Virus record (IMG/VR): IMGVR_UViG_3300018421_000026
Location: 1 to 59,728 of that record
From: a virus
Strand: one strand, 5' to 3'
Length of the DNA stretch: 59,728 nucleotides
The notes beneath the pieces were generated by a model that was not told the DNA's origin, did not search any database, and saw only the letters and a list, made by a program, of their open reading frames with translations. The stretch's first letter is position 1; each line of letters starts with the position of its first letter. Position numbers and translations under genes: made by a program. Shown piece after piece: positions 9,027-18,034 of this stretch.

Positions 9027-10964
9027 TTATAAACCTTGAATAATATCAATCGCTGATGCAATGTCACCTTGTGTCTTTTTATATTGCTGAACTCCAGCAT
9101 TAAATATTTCAAATGCTCTTTGTGCATCTGCTTCTTTATATGTTCCACCACCAACTTTTCTAATGCGGCCATCGTCAGAAATAAAGTATCCAGTTTTTAC
9201 TCCAGTGGCTGACCGTATTGCATTAATATCTGAAGCCTTCTGCTCAAAAGGTTCTGGTTGTGCAGCTAACTCATCAGCTGCTTTCTTTCTTGCAAGCTCT
9301 GCTGCAACACCACGGCGTTCTTCTTCAGCAGCAACCGCAGGCACAGCACCACGGAACACAGTAGCAAGACCTGATTCACCTAACTGAGGTGTTGTTGCAA
9401 GAATAGACATACCAATACGCCGCCGTTCTTCATCACTGTATCCACGGAACGGGTCAAGTTTTTCTTTATAAAAACCAAAGCCTGCCTGAATACCTGAACC
9501 AAGGCTTCTAAGACCACTACCAACTCCTGACATAATTCTATCAATAGCACTTGGCGGCGGTGTCGGTTGCGTAGCCATGGGCATTGCTCTCATTTCCTGC
9601 CTAACTCTTTGCAACGGCGTAGGACTAGGAGTTGTTGGGCTAGGCATAGGTTTAGGTACTGGCTTTTGATTTGCCTGTTGTAACTCATCACGCAAAACAT
9701 TAAATGCTTTTTGTTCTTTGTCGGTAAGCCCTCTATTAATCTTAGGAACAAACTTCTCAATATCTTTTTTAATTTCATCAACAGTGCGACCACCTGTTGC
9801 CAACGCAGAAATACCACCACCTGATTTTAAGCCTGTCATTTGAGCAAGAGCCTGCATAGCTGCTAGTTGTTGAGGTGAGTTTACCGTACCTGTTCTTCCT
9901 AGATTTGTTGAACCCATGGCTTCGGCAAGACCACCAGCTTTTTCTCTCGGCTCTCTAGGTGGTTTGTCTATTTTAGCATTCAGTTCATCAGCTTCGTCAA
10001 TGTCCATTTCCATTTGTTCAAAGTCAGCCTCACTCATACCTGCTGCTTTAGCCATGTCGGCAAGAGAAGCTTGTGGCATACCGCCTACGTTTCTATTTAC
10101 ATGACCACCCTCTTTAAACAATGAAGCAATACCCATAACCTCTTGGAAGGTTGACGGGTCTTGAGTTCGTGTAGTTTCCTGTGTAGGAGCAGCATAAATT
10201 GTTTGCAAGTATTGTTGTGCAAACTTAAATGGGTCATCCTCTTTAAATTCTTGCATCTCAGCCATGATACGTTGTTGCTCCAATGCACGCTGTTCTCTAC
10301 CAACATCTGCACCCAAACCAATTCTTTGTAGCTGTTCGCCAAAGCCTTGCCTGCCAATACCAAGCTGTTGCCCTGTTAGTCGTGCTAATCCAGCTGCACC
10401 TGATGCTTGTCTGGCACGGTCTGCTTCAGCTTGTCGAAGTGCCTGTTGCTGCAGCTGTCCTTCAATACCTGCCATGCCAACAGCAAACTCACCTGCTGCA
10501 CCACCACGAAGAATATCTGCTCTAGCACCTGTTAATGCACCAACACCTGCGCCACCTGCACCAGCACCAATATCCCTCAAAGCACCCTCAAATGCTTGAC
10601 GCTGCGCTAGACGCTGGGCTTCTCCCATAGGTTCAAGAAGCTGTCTTTGGGCAGCAATATCTTCAGAAGTAATACCTGCAGCTGCCTCACGCTGCATTCC
10701 CATTGCTTCTTCAATACCACCTAAAGCAGTCTTATAATAATCTGGTTGTGCAGTTGACAAAGCAAGCAAGGAGGTTTGTGCAGCAAGCTGCGGGTCTGTA
10801 AAGCCTGCAACTCGCTCCCCCCTAAATACTCGTGGTCCTGCCTGAAACTGCTCTTGAAGCGCTCCCAATCCTTCTTCAGCATAAGGTTTAATGGCCTTGT
10901 CAAATCCGCCACCATATTCTCTAACCTTACCTGGTCCACCTAATAAATCTGAAAAGAATCCCAT
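9027..10964 (-). CDS. Virion protein, probable internal/ejection component, 645 aa
   Basis: Begins MGFFSDLLGG. Residues 60-260 are rich in Gln, Ala, Arg and Gly and strongly helical, suggesting a long coiled bundle. The middle has short Gly-rich patches (KEGGHVNRNVGG and KSGGGISALATGG), and the C-terminal third has a Pro/Thr/Met-rich linker and an amphipathic helical end. Placed with the 1254-aa protein, it is probably a second DNA-ejection or internal core protein. No catalytic motif seen. Confidence 0.7.
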   Translation of the reverse strand: MGFFSDLLGGPGKVREYGGGFDKAIKPYAEEGLGALQEQFQAGPRVFRGERVAGFTDPQLAAQTSLLALSTAQPDYYKTALGGIEEAMGMQREAAAGITSEDIAAQRQLLEPMGEAQRLAQRQAFEGALRDIGAGAGGAGVGALTGARADILRGGAAGEFAVGMAGIEGQLQQQALRQAEADRARQASGAAGLARLTGQQLGIGRQGFGEQLQRIGLGADVGREQRALEQQRIMAEMQEFKEDDPFKFAQQYLQTIYAAPTQETTRTQDPSTFQEVMGIASLFKEGGHVNRNVGGMPQASLADMAKAAGMSEADFEQMEMDIDEADELNAKIDKPPREPREKAGGLAEAMGSTNLGRTGTVNSPQQLAAMQALAQMTGLKSGGGISALATGGRTVDEIKKDIEKFVPKINRGLTDKEQKAFNVLRDELQQANQKPVPKPMPSPTTPSPTPLQRVRQEMRAMPMATQPTPPPSAIDRIMSGVGSGLRSLGSGIQAGFGFYKEKLDPFRGYSDEERRRIGMSILATTPQLGESGLATVFRGAVPAVAAEEERRGVAAELARKKAADELAAQPEPFEQKASDINAIRSATGVKTGYFISDDGRIRKVGGGTYKEADAQRAFEIFNAGVQQYKKTQGDIASAIDIIQGL

Positions 10965-10966
10965 AG

Positions 10967-11584
10967 CTATACTTCCTTCATAAATTCACGCAATGTTTTT
11001 ACGGCACTAATTTCTTTGGGCTGTTCTTTAGTTCCGTATGCTTGTTGTCTTATTTCTTCTCTAAGTTTATCGAGGCGTGCTGCACCTTCATCTGCATCAC
11101 CACCCCCAATTTCTCTAACTTGATTTGCGTCTACAATATATTCATCTTGACTAATCCGTGCCTCTGTAATGTCACCGCCATTAGCCACATCATATGAAAC
11201 ATTGTCAGACATTCCGTCACCAATTTCTTCCTGAACCATACCAGTTTTACTTCCATCAGTATTTTCTACTTGAGGCAAAGACTGGTCAAGAAGTTTACCA
11301 CCCGCATCCGATGACCCGTTGCCAAGAGCAGACACAGTGTAGGCATCAATTACATAATCATCACCATCTACCTTGCCGCCATCTACCAGACCGCCTTCTT
11401 CTCTATATACAGGAGCAGACATTTGCGGTGGCATAGGAGCAGGTCGCATAGCTTGTTTAGGCATAGCTTGAGCAGCAACCACAGGAATCATATCAGCCAA
11501 ACGAAAGGCACGCTGAAAGCCTGTGGCATCCTCTGTCATGCCCATTCCCTTTAGCTGTAATATGTTTGCAAGACCCTCATACAT
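10967..11584 (-). CDS. Virion-associated protein with duplicated motif, 205 aa
   Basis: Acidic, Met/Pro-rich N-terminal third, then two copies of a motif of the form (D/E)Y(V/I)(I/V)DA..V..(L/I)G.G: DDYVIDAYTVSALGNG near residue 75 and DEYIVDANQVREIGGG near residue 148. The duplication suggests two repeats of a small binding domain. It starts just downstream of a minus-strand promoter-like site (11591-11619). Function unknown; genome position points to the internal core or portal vertex. Confidence 0.7.
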   Translation of the reverse strand: MYEGLANILQLKGMGMTEDATGFQRAFRLADMIPVVAAQAMPKQAMRPAPMPPQMSAPVYREEGGLVDGGKVDGDDYVIDAYTVSALGNGSSDAGGKLLDQSLPQVENTDGSKTGMVQEEIGDGMSDNVSYDVANGGDITEARISQDEYIVDANQVREIGGGDADEGAARLDKLREEIRQQAYGTKEQPKEISAVKTLREFMKEV

Positions 11585-11590
11585 TGTAAT

Positions 11591-11619
11591 ATTATACCCT
11601 ATTTATATCAAATATACCA
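11591..11619 (-). promoter_or_regulatory. Sigma70-like promoter for 10967-11584 and downstream
   Basis: On the minus strand: -10 TATAAT (11591-11596) preceded by GGG, a 17-bp spacer and a weaker -35 TGGTAT (11614-11619). It lies in the only real gap between the hub genes and the internal-protein genes, just before the 205-aa gene start at 11584. One of seven alike sites in the late arm. Confidence 0.6.
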
Positions 11620-11624
11620 GCTAC

Positions 11625-11891
11625 CTAGTGGAAATCCACCCATCCACCAGCAGTAGTTGTGTATCCTTTAAACTTAGCCGCACTAATTGCATAGGCTACA
11701 TCGCCCTGCTGCGGTCTACCAATATCAGTAATTGTAACTACTGTATATATCTTTGTTGACGGTGCGCTATCCTGCCGCAAGCTTTCGGTGTCTAGTTCAC
11801 GTGTAAGCTCATTAGCCCAGCGAGTTAAATCTGAGTGTAGCTCATCAGCAGAGGCTGGCTTATTTACAGGATACTTTGGATAATTAGCCAT
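11625..11891 (-). CDS. Small protein, 88 aa
   Basis: N-terminal helical half (ELHSDLTRWANELTREL) followed by a beta-rich C-terminal half with Gly/Thr/Asp. Start codon overlaps the stop of the 613-aa tail protein. Probably a particle component by location; no family recognised. Confidence 0.72.
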   Translation of the reverse strand: MANYPKYPVNKPASADELHSDLTRWANELTRELDTESLRQDSAPSTKIYTVVTITDIGRPQQGDVAYAISAAKFKGYTTTAGGWVDFH

Positions 11892-13732
11892 TATCTTTCA
11901 CCGTCAGGCTGCATAGCCAATCTTACGCTACCCCAGCGCCACTGACCAGCAGCATCTGCAGACACACGAACAACAGACTGTCTACCTCTGGCACGCATAT
12001 TTACCTTTTGTGTGTCAGCATTAATTGTAAACGGACCTTTTTCTTGGAAATCATCTGATGGATACCTGCGTGTCTTAATAGAAAATTTAATTTGCTCGCC
12101 TGTGCTAAATGTATAATCAGGAATAAGTTTATCTGCAAACATTAACTGTTTGCCCTCATCAAGGTCAAATTCTGCAGACTCAATAAATGAAGAGAGGGTT
12201 TGCCCGTCACCAGTATAAATGTCATCAGGCTCGTTGTTCCATACAAGCATGTCGCCTGTTGCAGATGTGCGACCAGTTAAAACAGTAGTGTCAAACACAC
12301 CACGGTCTGCAAACGTAGTAGTAATACCATTTTCAAATAAACTTCCATATACCCATGTTTGTTCTTCGTAGTTATAAATTACATAGGCATTAGGCTCTAG
12401 ACTTTCATCACGTGGATACAGCCAAATAATTTCTTTAAACTCACTGTTAATTCCTGCATACACTTTATCTTTTTGAACCATATTAAAACTTTCAAAAAGA
12501 TGTCGGCGTATCGTACAGGGCATAGTATTAACACGACCATCATACATATAGAAATTATTATCACCCATCCAATAGGACACGCCATCAATGTCTACGGCTG
12601 CATGTGGTGAAATCATACCACAGTTGGAGCCAACCTGTGTAAACCTAAATATAAACGGAGTTCCTACAAACTCCTGAATATACATAGCCTTGTCAGTCCA
12701 AATGTTAATAGTGTTACGTGAACGTATTGCTCCAACAATGCGAGAACCTTCGGTCAAGTTAACAGAGCCTGCAGTATTTGTAGCTGTTGGCTCCCATACT
12801 CTAAAGTTATTTTGGTCAGACCAAGCAACTCTTAATGGTACAATAGTAGTATCATTTGCGCTTACAGAAGCGCCATAGCAAACAACATGTCCATCATTAG
12901 GTGATACAATAAAACTATTTGCATATGGTGCAGTGCCTACAATGCTTGCACGAGCAATAGTATAGTTATTTTCTGAAACATCTAGATATGCAATTTTACT
13001 TTTACGGCGCAAGGCTAGTAGGTCTTCACCATATGTATCAAGTTTCCACTGTGCGCCTTGGAAGACAATATCAGAAGAAGACGCAGGAAAGTTCCAAGCT
13101 TGTTGACCACTCCACACACCTGCGCTATATCCCAAGCCTTGAATATCATTAGACTCTTCATTTGGTATTAAAAGATTTATACTACCATTAGTGCCGCCTA
13201 CATTAGTGGCATTAGCCGTAGCGGTAGCATTTGCAGTAATATAAAAGGCATCCTGTGCGCTTACTAAAGTAATTCCAAACGTTCCGTTAACACTTGTCCC
13301 AGAAAAATTATCTACGCCAACAAATTCAATTCTGTCTCCAACACTAACATTCTGACTAGGGGTATATCCCAAGTTAATTTTAACACTAGCCTTTCCTGCT
13401 GATGTAACAAAATTATTAGATACGCTTGTTGTAGTGGCAATTGGTGTAGAATCTGTTCTGTCTTCGTTTTGGACTACATATAATTGTGTATTAGTGCCAT
13501 ATGCTAAATACTTACGTGTATTATTATCAGTCCATGTAAGAGCATCACGAGCAAAGCCAGATATAGTATCGGTAGAAAACTTTGTGTAACCACGTAAGTT
13601 TTCTGGTTTACCTTCACGAAAGCGCACACGGTTTCCATCAAACCACTTACCCTCTTCGGCATACTTGGTTGACTCCCTATGAAATCCAGGAATAAACTTT
13701 AAATTAAAAAACTGTGTGTCTGTAGAAGCCAT
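11891..13732 (-). CDS. Tail hub / packaged-DNA stabilisation protein, 613 aa
   Basis: Begins with a short tag and the block KWFDGNRVRFREGKPENLRGY, split here as KWFDGNRVRFREG then KPENLRGY. This is characteristic of a family of short-tailed phage proteins related in place and size to P22 gp10 and T7 gp12 (tail tube B). The rest is beta-propeller-like: regularly spaced Trp, Tyr and Gly (for example YWMGDNNFYMYDG and VYAGINSEFKEIIWLYP). It should close the portal channel below the gp4-like adaptors. No enzyme motif. Assignment to the P22 gp10/T7 gp12 role is by architecture and location. Confidence 0.75.
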   Translation of the reverse strand: MASTDTQFFNLKFIPGFHRESTKYAEEGKWFDGNRVRFREGKPENLRGYTKFSTDTISGFARDALTWTDNNTRKYLAYGTNTQLYVVQNEDRTDSTPIATTTSVSNNFVTSAGKASVKINLGYTPSQNVSVGDRIEFVGVDNFSGTSVNGTFGITLVSAQDAFYITANATATANATNVGGTNGSINLLIPNEESNDIQGLGYSAGVWSGQQAWNFPASSSDIVFQGAQWKLDTYGEDLLALRRKSKIAYLDVSENNYTIARASIVGTAPYANSFIVSPNDGHVVCYGASVSANDTTIVPLRVAWSDQNNFRVWEPTATNTAGSVNLTEGSRIVGAIRSRNTINIWTDKAMYIQEFVGTPFIFRFTQVGSNCGMISPHAAVDIDGVSYWMGDNNFYMYDGRVNTMPCTIRRHLFESFNMVQKDKVYAGINSEFKEIIWLYPRDESLEPNAYVIYNYEEQTWVYGSLFENGITTTFADRGVFDTTVLTGRTSATGDMLVWNNEPDDIYTGDGQTLSSFIESAEFDLDEGKQLMFADKLIPDYTFSTGEQIKFSIKTRRYPSDDFQEKGPFTINADTQKVNMRARGRQSVVRVSADAAGQWRWGSVRLAMQPDGER

Positions 13733-13734
13733 GT

Positions 13735-14025
13735 CTATTCAATAAGTTTTGTTTCTATATCACCCTGCTTTGCCAGCTGTAACAACTCATCTTGCTGCTC
13801 AACCATTCTGTTTCTAAATGATTCAACCGCACCTTGAGTACCTCTGGCAGCATTTGTTTGGGCAACTAAAAGAAGCGGCATCATGGTTACTGCGCAACCC
13901 CACTCCTCTACTTCCTTACCCCCTTGGGGATTTTTGCCTGCTAGTTTTGTAAACCAAGCGCAGTCTAATTGTTTACACGGTTCAAAGTTATGTAACGGAC
14001 ATCCGTTCTTAACATTTAATTCCAT
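13735..14025 (-). CDS. Conserved Cys-rich small protein, 96 aa
   Basis: N-terminal CPLHNFEPCKQLDCAWF and a later EWGC give four cysteines, suggesting a metal site or disulfides. A helical tail contains AVESFRNRM. I recognise this pattern from many marine phage genomes, where it has no assigned function. It lies between the fibre array and the tail hub, so a tail-associated role is possible. Confidence 0.78.
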   Translation of the reverse strand: MELNVKNGCPLHNFEPCKQLDCAWFTKLAGKNPQGGKEVEEWGCAVTMMPLLLVAQTNAARGTQGAVESFRNRMVEQQDELLQLAKQGDIETKLIE

Positions 14026-14028
14026 TCA

Positions 14029-15006
14029 TTAATCCTTTTCGCATACAATAAAGTTAACATATTTAACATCCAGATTAAATGAATCTGTGATGGTTACTGT
14101 GTGCGAGTGAGAGCCTAATCCTGAAAGACTGTGAGTATGGCCGCTGGCCGTATTTATTTGAGTTCCGCTTGACTGCATTGTCTTAGTAATATCTACACCT
14201 GCACGACCCATAGTATTTGTATTATTATTTGTGTGACCACCATTTTCGTGATAAATAGTGTCAGGTGCGTAAGTATTCGAACCAGGCCAAGTATATTGAC
14301 CGCCAGCCACTCTGTAATATGCAAAACCTTCGTGTTGGTGGGCGGGTATTTGTGCAGTAGTAATAGCAGTTGAACCAGTGCTTCCTGAAAGGGTTGCTGC
14401 TTCTGTGCTTCCTTGAATAGATACAACAATAGCTGTATTAAACACAGTGGTAAATTCATTGCTACCACCTACCTGTGCGCCGCTGGTTGCGGCATTAACA
14501 ATACGAAGAGCAGCGCCAGCATGAGAGGCAGAGGTAATAACTGTCCAACCTTGCGGTGCAGTATTCTGATTAAATGCTAATCTTGTTCCTGATTCAAAGT
14601 CTCTAATGGCATAGCTGTTAGACCCTTCGGTAGCAATCAATGCTGCGCCATTACCAACAGTAACCTTTGTGCTACCATTGTCCATGATAACATTGTAGCC
14701 GCCTGCAGTTTCATTGTTAACAAAGTAAATTTTTTCTGGTCTGGCAGAATAGCTAACAGTAACATCGGCGGCAAGAGTACCAGTCATTCTAAGGCCAAGA
14801 CTTCTTGCTTGGTCAGGTGAGCCATCATTTGCAGTAAGCGTTACTCCAGTTCCACCAGCACCATCTACATCAACTGCAGTTACACCTGCAACTGCTGCAT
14901 CCACAAGGTCAATCACATTTGTGTTTAATCTATCGCCCCAAGTGTTAGCATTTTCACCAGAGCCTTGTTTCTCTAATTTAATTCTTGAGCTATATGAAGA
15001 AGCCAT
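14029..15006 (-). CDS. Tail fibre / receptor-binding-like protein, 325 aa
   Basis: N-terminal domain (residues 1-110, with GSGENANTWGDRLN) resembles a shared particle-attachment domain of marine phage fibres. The C-terminal part contains WTVITSASHAGAALRI and a collar-like His-rich end (HTHSLSGLGSHSHTVT), as in phage tail-collar proteins, where His clusters can bind metal in a trimer. It is the last fibre gene of the array. A holin-like gene precedes it. Confidence 0.78.
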   Translation of the reverse strand: MASSYSSRIKLEKQGSGENANTWGDRLNTNVIDLVDAAVAGVTAVDVDGAGGTGVTLTANDGSPDQARSLGLRMTGTLAADVTVSYSARPEKIYFVNNETAGGYNVIMDNGSTKVTVGNGAALIATEGSNSYAIRDFESGTRLAFNQNTAPQGWTVITSASHAGAALRIVNAATSGAQVGGSNEFTTVFNTAIVVSIQGSTEAATLSGSTGSTAITTAQIPAHQHEGFAYYRVAGGQYTWPGSNTYAPDTIYHENGGHTNNNTNTMGRAGVDITKTMQSSGTQINTASGHTHSLSGLGSHSHTVTITDSFNLDVKYVNFIVCEKD

Positions 15007-15016
15007 ATCTTAATTC

Positions 15017-15181
15017 CTATTGTTTACCCAACAGTTTCTTTACTGTTTCTGTTTCATAAATTCTGATGCAGACCCACACCAAAGAAGCCAGCGCCGTAAT
15101 GCTAGGCAATATTTGAAAGAAAGCGCCTGCGGTTACACCAAGCGCTCCAAAGTCTAGCACAAGCTTATCTGGTTCATTCAT
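15017..15181 (-). CDS. Small holin-like membrane protein, 54 aa
   Basis: Short gene starting with ATG at 15181 after a strong AAGGAG site. The protein begins MNEPDKLVLDFGALG, has one membrane segment (about residues 14-38) and a basic end (KKLLGKQ). The LDFGAL, membrane helix, IRIYET pattern recalls small holins of marine phages. A promoter-like site lies about 35 bp upstream, so it may be expressed apart from the fibre genes. Alternative: a non-lytic small membrane protein. Confidence 0.68.
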   Translation of the reverse strand: MNEPDKLVLDFGALGVTAGAFFQILPSITALASLVWVCIRIYETETVKKLLGKQ

Positions 15182-15214
15182 TATTTTTCTCCTTGAAAAG
15201 TCTGCAGATTCTAT

Positions 15215-15243
15215 ATTATACCTTATAAACGGCCAGTAAGCAA
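15215..15243 (-). promoter_or_regulatory. Sigma70-like promoter before the 54-aa holin gene
   Basis: Minus strand: -35 TTGCTT (15238-15243), exact 17-bp spacer, -10 TATAAT (15215-15220) preceded by GG. It fills the 62-bp gap between the 61-aa gene's stop and the holin start. Confidence 0.7.
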
Positions 15244-15429
15244 CTAGTCTGCGTCTGCAATTGTAAGTGTTCCTGCTTCTACTTGGCGCATAATTTCGTC
15301 ATAGTGACGGTTGCCAGCAGCGATGGGGACAACATATCTTTTGCCATCTATTTGACACTCAATGCACTGACCGCCACCGCTATCTTCGGAGGCAACATAC
15401 TGTGCTGATGTAATAATCATTTCATCCAT
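15244..15429 (-). CDS. Fibre-associated small protein, copy 1, 61 aa
   Basis: Paralogue of the gene at 17846-18031. Both begin MDE, end in a nearly identical AAGNRHYDEI-(M/I)-RQVEAGTLTI block, and each follows a fibre gene with the same C-terminal core. The fixed fibre plus small-gene pairing suggests a fibre assembly factor or a co-assembled subunit. A pair of cysteines (CIEC) is present here but not in copy 2. Confidence 0.8.
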   Translation of the reverse strand: MDEMIITSAQYVASEDSGGGQCIECQIDGKRYVVPIAAGNRHYDEIMRQVEAGTLTIADAD

Positions 15430-15432
15430 AAC

Positions 15433-16542
15433 TTATAACTCCGCATCAAAGGCCACATAGGCTGTTGTTGATAGGTAAACTTGAACATAACCAGCTTTGC
15501 CGCCGCTATTATTGTCTGTTAATCCTGTCTGCCCTACAAGCATTCTATGTGTCGTGTTCCAATTTGCATAAGGTAATGTGAGAGAGCTTGCAAGCTGAGT
15601 AGTAGAAGAGCTAGTTGCGCCGTGAACAAACCTATATGCGTTGGTAACTGTGGGACTATCAAGACTTGGAACAGCCCTCATTGTAACGGGAAAATCAATA
15701 ATAAATCTGCTTGATGTATCCGAATGACCATAGGACAACCCTAATCCTGATTCAGAGGCAACTCTGCCATCCGCAGTCATATAATAATACCTCTGACACA
15801 ACGCCAACTCCTCACCAAAGCTGCGATGCTCAAACTCAGATGCAGCACTACCAACTTCAAGTTGAACGCCTGTGATATAAAACTCGTTGCTTGTGCTATC
15901 AAGAAGATTAACCTGACCAGTTACAGACCTAAATGAAGCATCGGCTGTCCAGTCACGATTACCTGAAATAATATCATCTGGGCCAGTAGAAAGATGCCAA
16001 ATAATCCTTGCGCCAACCAAATTATTATCGGCAAAAGCTGCTCCTGCTGTATCGGGATTTATTGTAATTGTTTTCTTTTCCCAAGTATTAGAAGAGTTGA
16101 TTGTGTAAGAATTAGTAAAATTTCTACTGTTACTGTCGAGTTTAAATTGACAACCATATGTTCCCGTTTTATTAGACTTTACCCAAAAAGATAAAACTAC
16201 ATATTTACCAGAAGAAGACCCGTAATTTAAATGTGTTAAATCTTGACCTTCTATAGAGTATTCAAGAGTAGCATTTTCACTCCCAGATGGTGTTGCTGTT
16301 GCTTGCACATCTATTTTAAGTGAGTTTACAAAGTCAGCAGGCGCATCAGAACTCTGGCTTACGTCAACATCAAAGTTATAAGAAGACCCTCTGCCAATCT
16401 TAAATCTATCTAATGTATATCCTGTTCCATTTGTAATAGATATTGTTCCGCCACGCTGATGAACATCCATAGCACCATTAATAATCAGGTTCTTTCGACC
16501 CGATTGATTAGTTCTTTGTGCTAGTTGTCTTGCTTTACTCAT
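15433..16542 (-). CDS. Tail fibre, paralogue A, 369 aa
   Basis: N-terminus KARQLAQRTNQSGRKNLIING followed by a beta-rich, carbohydrate-binding-like domain (residues 60-210) and a conserved block EFEHRSFGEELALCQRYY near residue 240. The C-terminal 120 residues differ strongly from paralogue B (18035-19126), while the flanks and the last residues (DAEL) match. This is typical of a receptor-binding tip that is exchanged. Followed by its own 61-aa partner gene. Confidence 0.82.
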   Translation of the reverse strand: MSKARQLAQRTNQSGRKNLIINGAMDVHQRGGTISITNGTGYTLDRFKIGRGSSYNFDVDVSQSSDAPADFVNSLKIDVQATATPSGSENATLEYSIEGQDLTHLNYGSSSGKYVVLSFWVKSNKTGTYGCQFKLDSNSRNFTNSYTINSSNTWEKKTITINPDTAGAAFADNNLVGARIIWHLSTGPDDIISGNRDWTADASFRSVTGQVNLLDSTSNEFYITGVQLEVGSAASEFEHRSFGEELALCQRYYYMTADGRVASESGLGLSYGHSDTSSRFIIDFPVTMRAVPSLDSPTVTNAYRFVHGATSSSTTQLASSLTLPYANWNTTHRMLVGQTGLTDNNSGGKAGYVQVYLSTTAYVAFDAEL

Positions 16543-16553
16543 TTCTATCTCCG

Positions 16554-17846
16554 CTATACTCTATACGTAAAACTTAATTGAACTGGTCTAGAATGAACAA
16601 TAGAGCTACCAGAATTAGCTAGAGCAGTAATTTGAGCTACGATTACTGATTGCCCTGCCAAAGGAATTAATACACCACTAGCATTCGTGCCACTCCCAAC
16701 AGCTGAATAAACCATTATCGTTCCTGCTAGTTGTTTATGAATTGTTGAGTTTAATGGAGCAAAAGGAAGGCTTGATAATGTAAAAGAAAAATTATCATCT
16801 CCAACAAGGTTTCCAGAGCCTCCTGTTAATACTACTTCAGCGATACAATAAACTAAATCACCTATTTTAGTATATGTTCCAGTTGAAGATGTAAAACCAG
16901 TTGCAGTGTTATATGCACCCTCTAAAAAGGTATTACTAAAAGCAGGTGTCCAAGTGCCTTTCTCATAATCATCTAGTGCATTAGCCGCAGCAGTATCGCC
17001 ATTAAATGTTAAACCACCACCAGCAAGAACACGCATACGTTCTGTGGTATTTGTATAAAATCCTATTGTTCCTGCAGAGTTATTTGATTTTATAGCTATT
17101 TGATTGTCAAAACTACCACCACTATTTCCTGGACCATAGGCAATAATAAATTTATCATCATCAGTGGTTTCTGTAGTAAATCTATGAATAACAAAATCAT
17201 TCTCTGTAGAATGGTGAAGCTTATGTTTTAAGCTTCCAGAATTAGTTGTTATACCACCATCTACACCAATACTGTCGCCAAATGTACCGCCAGATTTTTT
17301 ACTTACTACATCACCTAAAATAAATTCTTCATATACTACAATGCTTACAATATCACTTGCATCAAGAGCAGACAAACCACCCACAGTATTAGCAGTAGTT
17401 GTGTTGTAGTCATCGCCCTGAACCAAGGCAACACCATTGAGATATACTTCAATCTCTGCATTAGCAGCAAAGGTAATTGTCAGACCGTTATCATCTGACC
17501 CACTAATAGAAGTCTCACCGCCTGAAGCAGTTTTATAGTAACGTCTACGCAAAGCTTCTGTATTTGCTTTGCCAAGGCTAAATATATCATATGCAACAAT
17601 CTCTACAATGTTACCTGCAGACAAAGCATCAAGACCACTAATAGTATTGGCAGTGCCTGTACCATAGTCAGTGCCTGCCACAAGCAGAACACCATTCAAG
17701 TATACATCAACATACTCGCCATCTGTAAACTGTAGCACACGGCCATTATCATCTGCACCAGACAAACTAGTCTCACCGCCTGTGGCAGTGTAGTAGTATC
17801 TAGCACGAACTCCAAGTCCTGCGGGTGATTTACCAATATATGCCAT
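16554..17846 (-). CDS. Tail fibre with tandem N-terminal repeats, 430 aa
   Basis: After MAYIGKSPAG the protein holds two tandem copies of a domain of about 80 residues (about 16-92 and 101-175), each with GGETS(L/I)SG-DDNG, VYLNGV and a TAN(T)-GL-AL-A block. A stem (TTERMRVLAGGGLTFNG) and DDYEKGTWTP follow, then a beta-rich tip. The stem block recurs in the fibre at 19478-20563, with closely similar DNA. Start overlaps the 61-aa gene's stop. Confidence 0.82.
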   Translation of the reverse strand: MAYIGKSPAGLGVRARYYYTATGGETSLSGADDNGRVLQFTDGEYVDVYLNGVLLVAGTDYGTGTANTISGLDALSAGNIVEIVAYDIFSLGKANTEALRRRYYKTASGGETSISGSDDNGLTITFAANAEIEVYLNGVALVQGDDYNTTTANTVGGLSALDASDIVSIVVYEEFILGDVVSKKSGGTFGDSIGVDGGITTNSGSLKHKLHHSTENDFVIHRFTTETTDDDKFIIAYGPGNSGGSFDNQIAIKSNNSAGTIGFYTNTTERMRVLAGGGLTFNGDTAAANALDDYEKGTWTPAFSNTFLEGAYNTATGFTSSTGTYTKIGDLVYCIAEVVLTGGSGNLVGDDNFSFTLSSLPFAPLNSTIHKQLAGTIMVYSAVGSGTNASGVLIPLAGQSVIVAQITALANSGSSIVHSRPVQLSFTYRV

Positions 17847-18031
17847 TAGTCTGCTTCCTGTATAGTTAGAGTTCCTGCTTCTACTTGGCGTATAATTTCG
17901 TCATAGTGGCGGTTGCCAGCAGCGAGAGGTACAAACATTTCAACGCCATCAATAATTGCCTTAATGTTCGTAGCTTCATTAGAAACACTGTCAACTTGAT
18001 ATTGCGCTTCAGTAATATTTATCTCGTCCAT
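17846..18031 (-). CDS. Fibre-associated small protein, copy 2, 61 aa
   Basis: Paralogue of 15244-15429, sharing its length, MDE start and C-terminal AAGNRHYDEI block. It lies directly after fibre paralogue B. Probably a fibre-specific assembly factor or co-subunit (inference). Confidence 0.8.
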   Translation of the reverse strand: MDEINITEAQYQVDSVSNEATNIKAIIDGVEMFVPLAAGNRHYDEIIRQVEAGTLTIQEAD

Positions 18032-18034
18032 AAT